Positions 55,929 through 64,000 of a stretch of DNA of 64,000 nt are shown here, piece after piece. This DNA comes from Leucosporidium creatinivorum (lineage: Eukaryota; Basidiomycota; Microbotryomycetes; Leucosporidiales; Leucosporidiaceae). The translations under genes were made by a program, and so were the position numbers. The notes under the pieces are model-generated. The model searched no databases. It saw only the letters and a program-made list of their open reading frames with translations, and was not told where the DNA came from. The stretch covers positions 1,189,122 through 1,253,121 of the forward strand of contig BCKL01000004.1 of assembly GCA_001600635.1 (NCBI GenBank), given 5' to 3'. Position 1 is the first letter of the stretch, and each line of letters begins with the position of its first letter.

Positions 55929-57346
55929 TTAAGCCAGTCCAAGCTCCTTCTTCAGCTCCTTGAACAGCCCGACGTCTTCCTCGGCGTTGAGCCCGGCCTC
56001 CAACCTCACGCGCACGCCCTTCTCCCTCGCGACCTGCACTAGCGACGCCCACCTCGCGTCTTTAGGAAACATCAACGCCTCCAGCTTCCTACGCCCACCT
56101 CGCGTCTTTAGGAAACATCAACGCCTCCAGCTTCCCTTTGCCCTCCGCTCCCGTTCCCTTCTGCAGCCTCGCGCGCACGATTCCCTCGGCGTCCTCCATG
56201 CCCTCCTCGATCTCGTAGAAAGCAAAGTCGTAACTGTCGCTGGGAGGGACGCGGTGAAGGCGCAGAGCGCGAAGCTGAGGGGGAAGGATCGTGTGCGGCG
56301 ATTTCGAGATGATGCGAGCGGCGGCAGGGATGTGGGCGATGGCTCGAGCGATGCTGGCGGCGAAGGGCTCGAAGGGGAGGTCGAGGAAGACGAGGTTGAT
56401 GCACTTTTTAATAGCAGGAATGAGGAACTCGTCCATGTGATTGAGGTAGAGGGCGGTGAGCTGGGGTAGAGCCGAGTTGTAGGGTCCAACGAAGTTCTCG
56501 TAGCCAATACCGGCCGGCTCCACACGACGACGGTCGATGATGATAGTGAGGGCAGGAAAAAGGGAGCCCTCGAAGGGATCCTGGGGGTAGGAATCGTCGA
56601 ACGAGATGATCTCAAGACTGGTCAGGTTGACGAAAGGCTTCTTGCGAGGACCAGCGCCGAACTCAGAGAGGTCGTCGCCGCTATCGAGGTGGGTCTCGAC
56701 GTTCTCGAGAACGAGTCCCTTGATGACTATGAAGGTCAGATAGGTCAGGACTCGGACCGGAGACCGCGTCGAAGCTCTCACCAACCCAACTCACGGGGGA
56801 AGTCGTGCACCGAGTCAAAGTTGAGTTGCACCCAGTTGAGCTTGAGGGTGAGCTCTCCCTTCTTGTACGCAGGGCATGCTTTGATCAGCTCGTTCTGCAG
56901 GCTTCCTGGCCCAGTGCAATACCTCTCCCAGCACTCGGGACCGAGCTCGAGCGTCTGCACCGCCTCGGCGAGCTGCGGGTCGTAGGATAGAAGATCTCCA
57001 ACTTCGATGCTCTGCACCTCCTCCGTCACAGAGAGCCACTCGAATAGCTTCTTCTGCGCCCAGGACTGATAGGCTTTGGAGAGGACCGAGTAGGTGCAGA
57101 GAGCTTTCCTGACTTCGGAGTCGTTGCTCGGCTTGCCTGCGATGCTGAGCTTGAGGACGTGCATGACGAGCTCGGGAGGGATCGAGATAGAAGAAGCTTC
57201 AGCGGTGATGTTGGGCGAGCTCGAGCTGTTGGGAAAGCAAGGCTGGTCAGCTCGTTCAAGCCGACGGGTGAGAGCGAGCGAGGGACTTACTCAGGTGCAG
57301 GGTCGTTGCGCGCCAGAGCAGCGGCTTCGAGAGTAGAGCTATCCAT
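55929..57346 (-). CDS. F-box-like protein with a 46-bp tandem duplication
   Basis: Fungal F-box-like/LRR-type protein of unknown target. Start at 57346; exon 1 is MDSSTLEAAALARNDPAP, exon 2 begins after a CTGAC-type intron, and exon 3 continues to the end. Near residue 30 is IPPELVMHVLKLSIAG, resembling an F-box, followed by a long alpha/beta region (TLELGPECWERYC, SLEIISFDDSYPQDP, LTALYLNHMDEFLIPAI). Near the 3' end, 45 of 46 bp are tandemly repeated (56045-56090 and 56091-56136). Read straight through, the second copy yields a stop after KDARWA. If the GT...AG stretch 56053-56098 (exactly 46 nt) is spliced, the frame is restored and continues SLVQVAREKGVRVRLE to LKKELGLA, 38 residues more. 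The end given here assumes the spliced form. Confidence 0.7.
56045..56136. repeat. 46-bp tandem duplication
   Basis: Two adjacent copies of ACGCCCACCTCGCGTCTTTA... differing only at the last base of the unit. Period 46 bp, not a multiple of three, inside coding sequence. Confidence 0.95.
56053..56098 (-). other. candidate new intron of 46 nt
   Basis: On the transcribed strand the segment starts GTGGGC and ends GACGCGAG, flanked by GAG before and GTGGGC after. Its removal restores the single-copy reading frame. A YTNAY-type branch candidate (TTGAT) lies about 20 nt before its end. Its length is at the lower edge of introns in this window. Confidence 0.5.
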
Positions 57347-58939
57347 TCGAGTACAGCGAGCGAGCAGTGATCTGAGGCTGGCGAGAGAGCCACGAGACGA
57401 GCAAGATGTGGGGGGAGGAAGAGATGCGCTGCTCTTCTTGCTCCTGCTACATCTCTCGTCTTGGCTTCTCGAGTCGCTTCGAATCAGCTACAGATCTCGC
57501 GGATCTAGGAAAGCTACACACGGCCTCCCTACAGCTCTCCCTCCTACTCCCTCGACGCTCAATGGCTCTCGTTGACTCGCTCGGACCGACCGCTAGGAAG
57601 CTTGTAGAGACGTAAAAGCAGCATCTGAGACCTGCTGAAAGCTACAGGGTGAGTGTCGGGTGCTTGCCGGGCTGCAGGCAAGGTGCTGGACGAGGTGCAG
57701 AGCGCTGGCGGGGTACGGAGCCTCTGCGGAGCGGAACTAGGCTGCTGCTGGTCAACAGACTCTCAAGTTGATTCCGAAGAAAGCTGAGGAGAATTACATA
57801 AGCCACCACTGCAGTAAGAGAGAGCTGACCTCCTCCGCTCTCCACCCTTTCCTGGACCATGCCTACGCCGAGCACCATCGCTCGCCTGGAGCTCGTCGGT
57901 CTTTCGCCTCTCCGACACTTAGCACTCATACCTCTTTCTGTACGACTTCTCCAACTCTACCTCCCCCCTCCCACGGTCTCGACACTACCGCTCCGTCGCC
58001 TCCGCCGATCCTGCCCCTCTTCGCCGACCACGTCGCCAGCCTCATCTCGGACTTCGCCAAATCTTCGCTTGAGCAGCTCTTTATCTGTGACCGAGACTTT
58101 TGAAGCGTCGAGGATGGGATGAGCTACCCTCTTGAGTGTCAGGAGGAGCTCACGGCGGCGTGCGTAAGGAAGGCGATCCACTTCGAGAAGGAGCTAGGTG
58201 AGGTGCTGCTGGATGCTGAAGAGGATGGAGCTCGGGAGAGCGGTGGAGAGGAGAAACGTGAATGATGCGAGTAGGCGGCGGCGGCAGCGGCGCTGAATGC
58301 AGAGCGACGGAGGAGGAATGGACTGATCGCCGAGATGAGCTTGAGATAGGTGACGGAGACATATAGAGAGCGGCGAGTCTTAAGGAGATACACCGAGGGA
58401 ATCATACACGGCTTCGCTGTGCTCCTTGTGTGTGTGCAACCGAGAACAAAGCTCAGACTGGCGAAGCGACTGATCAACGCCGAGCAGGCCTCGTGTTCAC
58501 GGTGAGCTGCTCCTGCGCCATTTTCGGCGCCGCAGCTTGGCGGAGAGTTGCTCGATTGTACTGGCTGTCGCTCATCATCCTGTTAAGTGAAGAGCAGAGC
58601 TACAGGGCGCCTGCTCGGCGAAGGAGACGAAAGGGGTTCAGCTTCGGCGCCGCGTACGAGCGCAAACTCTTCTGTAGCTGAGTAGCTACCCAGCCCCCGC
58701 TGACCCTACCGCCGAGTGAGACCCACTTTAGCCTTGGCTCGACGCGAGGCCAGTCGAGGCTCCAAAAGCGAGCTCTCCAGCGGGACCGCTCCTCTTCCTC
58801 CTACCACTCGCTTCACTACAGCAGCTTCGCCGTCTCACGCGCCTACTCGTCTACACTCGCTCCTCCCGCTCTCTCCCCACCCTCCCACCTCTTCCTCTTC
58901 CTTACAACCTCCCCTCAGCGCACCTACCCGTCTCTCAAC
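57347..58939. other. unresolved locus between F-box-like and cupredoxin genes
   Basis: About 1.6 kb in which both strands have protein-like stretches but no complete gene could be assembled. Plus strand: an ATG at 57562 starts MALVDSLGPTARKLVET; then a stretch with TLKLIPKKAEENYISHH, and a possible last exon at 58143-58265 (RKAIHFEKELGEVLLDAEED, stop TGA). Minus strand: an open stretch ending at 57957 with VDRLPYARRRELLLTLKRVA and KVSVTDKELLKRRFGEVRDE. Only one set can be right in the overlapping part. A strong GTGAGT donor at 57649 favours a spliced plus-strand transcript. The remainder (58480-58939) is probably the promoter of the cupredoxin-like gene. Confidence 0.35.
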
Positions 58940-59955
58940 ATGGCCCGCCTTTCCCTCGTCTCGCTCGCTCTCTTGGCCGCTTCTACCAGCGTCCATGCCT
59001 TCAACTACACGGTCGTAGTCGGTGAGTGCTGCCTCTCTCGCTATCGTAGAGCAGAACTCGCGCTCGTCAGCTCCCCCACACCGCTCGAGATCGCCGCAGG
59101 CGATTGGCGGGACGAGCTGAGCTCTTGCAGGGCTACAGAAGAACCTGAGCTGACCGTGCTTGCGTTTTAAGGGAAGGACCAAGTTACAGGGCTCCCCGGC
59201 GTAGGCTTCGATCCCAGTAGGTGTGTACATGCTGCTCAAGTGCCGCTCGGCGCGCAGAGCTCACCTCTTGCCATTCCGCAGGACCGTCACCAACCAGAAC
59301 GGCGACCTCGTCGTCTTCCACATGATCCAAGGCCAGCACCACGTCGTCGAGACCAGCTTTGCTGCACCCTGCTCGCAGATTGGAGGATTCGACAGTGGAC
59401 TTCAGACCGTCGCCAACGGAACTACTGGAGTAACGGAGGGACCATCCTTCGTCTTCCCCATTGCCAACTCGTCTTCCATCCACTAGTGAGTTTGTCGTAG
59501 TGCACCGCGGCACGAAGCAGAGCTGACGAGCGCGTTTCACAGCTTCGCCGACATCGCTCCTACCGCCGACGGTAGCGGAACTCAGTGCCAGCGGGGAGCC
59601 GTCTTGTGAGCTTCTCGGTCGAGTCGTTGAGCTCTTCGCTGACCTCATATACGTCTCGAACAGCTGCGTCAACACCAACGAGGGACCCAACTCGACGGCG
59701 TCCTGCCACGCCTTCATCGCCGCCGCTCTCGCCCTCGGCGCTGATGCCGGAGTGACGACCTCCTCCCGCCCCGCCTACTCGACCACCACCTCCTCGACCG
59801 CTACCTCCTCGAGCGTGACCAGCACTCGCTCCTCCTCGGGCACCGTCTCCAGCGCGGCCCCCACCACCAGCGCACCCGCTAGCGGAGCAGGCCAGGTCGT
59901 TGTTGGAGGTGGAGCCTTCGCTGCGATCCTCGCTGGCGCCATGGCTTTGCTGTAG
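58940..59955 (+). CDS. GPI-anchored cupredoxin-like cell-surface protein
   Basis: Fungal extracellular Ser-rich protein with a plastocyanin-like (cupredoxin) domain. The N-terminus MARLSLVSLALLAASTSVHA is a signal peptide. The domain follows: FNYTVVVG, GFDPS, NGDLVVFHMIQGQHHVVETS, FAAPCSQIGGFDSG and CVNTNEGPNSTASCHAF. The His of GQHHVV and Cys of APC correspond to copper-ligand positions of the family. The C-terminus is a Ser/Thr-rich stalk ending in a hydrophobic tail (VVVGGGAFAAILAGAMALL) after small residues SGAG, typical of a GPI signal. Five exons. Copper binding is not assured in this family, in which many members lack the methionine ligand. Confidence 0.87.
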
Positions 59956-60232
59956 AGAAGCTTAGCTTTACTACGTCATCACCCTTATCTCGTTTGTCTT
60001 AGCTCTCCCTGATATGCCCCGTCTCTTTTTCTAGTCATGCCTCGGCGTTGGTAGCTGTGCTCTGTGGACCCTGCATGCCCCTCAATGGGCTAGTTCTCCT
60101 CGTTCCCTTTGAAAGTCCCGGCTAAGCGAGCGAAGTCACTCTGCTCTCTTCTCGGCGAGGCGAAAGGTGATGCGCAAGGCGATAAAGTACAAGCAACAAT
60201 GACTTCCAAGTCCTCCTCGAGCCTGCACCTCG
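59956..60232. other. convergent intergenic region
   Basis: About 280 bp between the stop codons of the cupredoxin-like gene and the seven-helix protein gene. No feature recognised. Confidence 0.35.
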
Positions 60233-62139
60233 CTACACCTTCTCATCAATAGTAGGATCCAGGGCAACATCCGTCTCCCTCTCCACCATCGTCGAGATGT
60301 GCACACCACTGGAGACGGGCGCCGACTCCGACAAGCCGAGCCCGTGGATCGTGCGCGACTCATCGCCGAGCAGGCGGTAAGCCTGGATCTGGCTGTAGAG
60401 GATGAAGGCGGCGGAGGGACCTTGAGTGAGGCCAAAGGCCCATGGTATGATGAAGTAAGAGAACTCGAGTCTGCGAGAATGGGCGTAAAAGAGGTCAGCG
60501 CGAAGCCCTCGAACAGCGCCGAGCGGAACAAGAAGCTCACCGGATCCACGAGAGCCCGATACCAACGCCTCCGATCGCCATGAACAGCGTCTGAGGTATC
60601 CATGCGGCGCAGAGGAAGACGATGAAAGCCGAAAAGGTGAGCTGGTCGTAGCTGACCCTCTTGAGCTCGCGAACCTGTCGGCTGCGCTCGCGACTGGGAG
60701 GTTGTTGCCTAGGGCGAGGGCCTTGGAGGGCAGGGGCGGGTCCGGGAGTTGGAGAGACGTCGTTGAACTTGATTTGACGGCGAATGATGAGGACGAGGGA
60801 GATGGCGCCGGCGTTGAGCTGTGAAAGCCGAGTGGGTCAGGGTGGATGGCGGGCGAGTGACACCTCTGAGAGCTCACCAGCATGTTAAATGTAGCATAAA
60901 ACGTCGCAACAAGAATAGTCGCCCTCTGGTACGGCACCAACTCTTTGGCGACTTGCACAAAATGAGTGTACTGGCGACCAATTTCTTGAGTCGCCTCTTC
61001 GGTGACGATCCCGCTTGAGCTTGCTTCAGCAGCGATGATAGTCCGTCGAACGTCTTGATAAGCAGCCTCAACAGGCCACCACTTAGCGGTTGCGAGTCCT
61101 CCAAGAGCCTGCGTTGAGACGAGAGGTCAGCGCCGAAGCCGAGGAGGGAGGGAAAGCTTCAACGCACGAAGAGCGTCGTCAAGAACAAGGCCAGAACGGT
61201 CACAAAGAAAATGTTGGCCACACGTGGTGATGGAAGGCGAGCTGTACGAGGGCAAAACTGTCAGGCAAGACTCGGCGCTCGGAATCGAGAAAGCCCACCT
61301 TTGGAGCCTCGCCGGCTAGCAACGACGACGTAGGCCTGGAAACTCGCCGCTGAAACTAGGTAGCCAGACATGACCATCGGTATTCTGTGAGATCGGTCGG
61401 CAGGTTAGCTCAGTGCAGCAACGGAACGCTTGAAGGACGAGGCGAGCCGAGCTGAATCGAGCCGAACTGTACTCACAAGTAGAAGAAGCGGAACGGACGA
61501 GTGTACTTGATATTGCGGCGGTGCTGAAAGGTATCGTACTGTGTCCAGGTATAGGCGGCAAGCACCGCTGGGCAGATGAGAGCGCAGACCTCGGCGACGA
61601 GCATGAAACTGGGAGGAGGAAGAATCAGCACGCCTCTCATGCAACCACCGAGAGCTGGAGACCCACTTTAACGATACATATCCCTCGACCACCCGGTAGA
61701 CCCAATAAGCGCGTTCTTGCTTCCTCCGCGCAATCATCTTCGTGACGATGCAGATGGGGACGATGATGAGAAGAGCCCTGCGAGGGATCGAGATTAGCTA
61801 TCGTTACGGATGCCCTGTTGCTGCTACAGCAGCTCCAACGACCACTCACCCAGCGTAGAGCGAGAGGAGAACCGCTGTTCTGGCGCGAAAGCCCGCCGTC
61901 GGTTGCTTGCAGACCATCCCATCGAGCTGCTCCAGCAAGTAGGCATACACATTCTCCGTCCCAGCCGGCGGCGTTGGCAGGGACATGTTCCCTAGCCAAC
62001 GAGCAAACGAGTGGTGAAGCGAGGAGGCAAAAGAGAGCTCAGCGACCTCGGGCAAACTCTCCAGCCCGACAGCGTGCCAGCCGAGGAGGGAGCCTTCGCG
62101 TCCCGGCGATCTGTAGAACCAATCACCTTGCGAGGCCAT
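60233..62139 (-). CDS. seven-helix receptor-like membrane protein
   Basis: Predicted polytopic membrane protein with GPCR-like topology; no specific family recognised. Seven hydrophobic segments in order: TAVLLSLYAGALLIIVPI; FMLVAEVCALICPAVLAAY; PMVMSGYLVSAASFQAYVVV; ANIFFVTVLALFLTTLF; ATILVATFYATFNMLLNAGA; FSAFIVFLCAAWIPQTLFMA; and FSYFIIPWAFGLTQGPSAA. A hydrophilic N-terminus with two NxS/T-like sites precedes helix 1, a long loop lies between helices 4 and 5, a Pro/Arg-rich loop between helices 5 and 6, and a short cytosolic tail after helix 7. About nine exons. The start at 62139 gives an extracellular N-terminus without a signal peptide. The plan is that of a receptor, but fungal transporters with seven helices are possible. 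Ligand unknown. Confidence 0.7.
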
Positions 62140-62487
62140 CTTTCCTCAATCGGCGAGGATGCACCTTACGCCCCCGTGGGCTCTCCGCTTCCAGCCTTCT
62201 CGGGCGAGAGGCACCTCACCTAAAGCAGGTTTTGGGTGGGAGAGGGAGAAAGTGTACTCGTGTCAAGGTGGAGTACAGCGACGCGTTGGTATGCGATGGT
62301 CACATCGACTGCAGGAGGTGCAGGAAAGGGTCTTGCCCTCATCGAGCTTGTTCGGCGAAGAAGGAAGCGCGGCGCGAAAAGTCCTTTAGACGGTCAGCCG
62401 GTCATCACCAGTGCCAGTAGGTAGCCATACGCGAGGCGAATCGCTGCCTCGAGTGTGGGCAGGCTCGGTTTACGACCAGCGGAGTTG
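62140..62487. other. intergenic region
   Basis: About 350 bp between the seven-helix protein gene start and the small gene on the same strand. Nothing recognised. Confidence 0.3.
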
Positions 62488-62782
62488 CTAAGCTCGGCGC
62501 AGCGTCGTCCCGGCGCCGTAAGGTCTCGTCTGCAAGATGGGAGGGCGGGAGACGGTCGGGTTAGCTTGGCTCGCAGGCAGGCCTTCGAGCTCTCCAAGCT
62601 AGACCTACTTCCTGTGCATGAAGACGGACAAACTCGGCGCGAACGCCCTTGACGAGCTTGAACTGCTCGGCGCCGAGCATGACCCCTCCCTCCAGTACCC
62701 CTGCCGAACGCGGACCGACCTCGAAAGCATAATGAGCAAACTTGAGAAGTGGATGTAATGTCCCCTTCGGGCTCTCTGACAT
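62488..62782 (-). CDS. 71-residue protein of unknown function
   Basis: Two exons joined by an intron with donor GTAGGT, a GCTAAC branch motif and acceptor TTGCAG, a canonical set for this genome, give a 71-residue protein. It starts MSESPKGTLHPLLKFAHYAF, continues VLEGGVMLGAEQFKLVKGVR and AEFVRLHAQE, and ends YGAGTTLRRA. No signal peptide; the middle is weakly amphipathic and the end basic. The start PLLKF..Y recalls small subunits of mitochondrial ATP synthase (subunit e), but the similarity is too weak to name it. An open frame extends upstream of the ATG, but its composition is less protein-like. Confidence 0.5.
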
Positions 62783-63266
62783 CAGCCGCCTCTCCTGACT
62801 CGGCCGAACCGAGCGCGAGCCTGCAAGAAGCGGCGCTCGACCTCGTGCGTTGCAGCTGCAGGGTCCCAATCCATCCTTCAGACGATTCACATCCTCTCCG
62901 AGATCCGAGCCACCCGTACTAGTGAGCGGCTCTCCAAGCGAAGTGAAGCCAGCGAGGAGAAAGGGATCTGAGCGTCGCCCGAAGGATCTTGAAGAGGTGT
63001 ACGAGTGTACGAGCAGGCCTGGCGACCGATGAGCTGGTCTGAAGCTCTGAGGTAGTCTGAGCGCAAAAGGGCGAGATACACTAATCAAGCAGGATGTGTT
63101 CGAAGCGGAAGGAGCGTCGCGACTCTCTCGCTCCTTGTATAACTTGCCTCGTCTCCTCAACTCGCCTACAGCACATCACACTAGCTTTCAAGAGCCTACA
63201 GTACCTCACAACAGCCCTACCAACCTCGCTTCAACACCACTCGCGCTCCTTTCTCCCTCGCCCAAG
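62783..63266. other. divergent intergenic region
   Basis: About 480 bp between the small minus-strand gene and prefoldin subunit 4; should hold both promoters. No motif recognised. Confidence 0.3.
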
Positions 63267-63904
63267 ATGCGGATGGTGCGCTGGCTCTCTTCGCTGTCCG
63301 CCGAGCAGCTCGCTGATCTTCGGATGACCTACAGCTCGAGAATGACGATGCCGACGCCGACACACCCGTCACCCTTGAAGATCAGCGCAACATCAACGCG
63401 TTCTCCAAGCTCAACTCGCGCTCTGATGAGGTCACGGCCGAGCTGGAGTCTATCAAGAAGCAACTGGAGGATGTAGAGGAGGTCGAGACGGAGATGGAGC
63501 TGATGGATGAGGATGAGGAGGTTATGTGAGCTCAGGCAGAGGCAGAGCTCATGCTCGGCGCGCGAAGGAGCGTAGGAGCAAGCTGACCTGGCTCTCTGAT
63601 CGATAGGTACAAGCTCGACTCTTCCTTCCTACGGCTACCAGCAGGCGAGGTGCTTACGGTGCTGCAGGCCTCGTTGGAGAAGCTTCGCGGGCAAACGGAA
63701 ACCCTGGAGACGGAGCGGGACGAGTGTGAGGAGGGCATGACCAAGTTGAAGGCGATTTTGTATGCCAAGTTTGGAAGTGAGTGCTCGCTCTGCTGCTTGC
63801 AGGTCGTTTTGAGCCGCTTCGGAGATCGTTCGCTGACCTGCCCTTGGCATCTCACCCTACCCTCGCTCCTCACAGCTTCTATCAATCTCGAAAAGGGCGA
63901 TTAG
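63267..63904 (+). CDS. GIM3: prefoldin subunit 4
   Basis: Beta-type subunit of the hexameric prefoldin chaperone, which hands nascent actin and tubulin to the CCT chaperonin. Four exons. The first coding exon is only ATGCGGATG; the next begins LENDDADADTPVTLEDQRN, giving the family start MRM...V..EDQ..IN.FSKLN. The two long coiled-coil helices (FSKLNSRSDEVTAELESIKK and LEKLRGQTETLETERDECEE) flank the beta-hairpin segment YKLDSSFLRLPAGEVL, and the protein ends SINLEKGD, as in Pfd4 proteins. Complete within the window; 96 bp of sequence remain after the stop. Confidence 0.93.
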
Positions 63905-64000
63905 GCGTACTTCGACAGAGTAGGATACCCCCGTGGACGACTTGCAATATTCCCCTTCCCTCGCCTTTCTTACCTCCGAGAGCACTGCGCCGAAGCCCTC

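Noticed and set aside
58139-58477. Minus-strand frame with Ala and Ser runs
   Set aside because: Low-complexity complement of a GCG-repeat stretch and of a likely plus-strand exon; too weak to call.

Overview
This is a nuclear chromosomal window from a GC-rich basidiomycete fungus, most likely a red yeast of the Pucciniomycotina (Rhodotorula/Sporobolomyces-like Microbotryomycetes). The evidence is compact spacing, very intron-rich genes with short introns (mostly about 46-90 nt), a near-uniform CTGAC branch-site motif close to the acceptor, frequent divergent gene pairs sharing 100-250 bp promoters, and protein content typical of fungi. No tRNA, rRNA, CRISPR or viral genes were seen.

Layout, left to right. 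0.07-9 kb: mitochondrial SAM carrier, CorA-type Mg2+ transporter, and trehalose-6-phosphate phosphatase TPS2. 9.1-11.3 kb: first arm of a 2.2-kb inverted duplication carrying an unrecognised 359-residue gene. 11.5-28.3 kb: an RRM-like protein, the polyadenylation factor CFT1, Fe-S assembly protein ISA1, a SAP-domain protein, RAD23, mitochondrial ribosomal protein uL11, a 60-residue membrane protein and a mitochondrial cysteine synthase. 28.8-31.0 kb: second arm of the inverted duplication. 31.0-32.2 kb: exosome subunit MTR3. 32.2-35.4 kb: the only sizeable stretch without a recognisable gene; it holds intron-like signals and an array of direct repeats. 35.4-50 kb: CCDC124/Lso2-like ribosome factor, hexokinase, succinate dehydrogenase iron-sulfur subunit, cyclophilin H, a Ser-rich protein, an ER-membrane J-protein, U2AF small subunit and the ER SNARE USE1. 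51-64 kb: secreted aspartic protease, formate dehydrogenase, an F-box-like protein, an unresolved small locus, a GPI-anchored cupredoxin-like protein, a seven-helix receptor-like protein, a 71-residue protein and prefoldin subunit 4.

Most genes are ordinary housekeeping functions and do not form a pathway cluster. Several nonetheless touch RNA processing (CFT1, MTR3, U2AF1, PPIH) or mitochondrial function (SAM carrier, ISA1, uL11m, cysteine synthase, SDH2).

The most unusual features concern genome dynamics. (1) A 46-bp tandem duplication inside the F-box-like gene creates a GT...AG segment whose removal exactly restores the reading frame, so it looks like an intron being born (or a truncating mutation or assembly error). 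(2) A 536-bp block is perfectly identical between the two arms of the inverted duplication although the flanking coding DNA differs by about 8 percent, which points to recent gene conversion. (3) Exon structure is extreme: a start codon split by an intron (RAD23), a 5-nt first coding piece (U2AF1) and a 10-nt internal exon (J-protein). Exon boundaries were inferred by reading frame, splice signals and family resemblance, not by transcript data.
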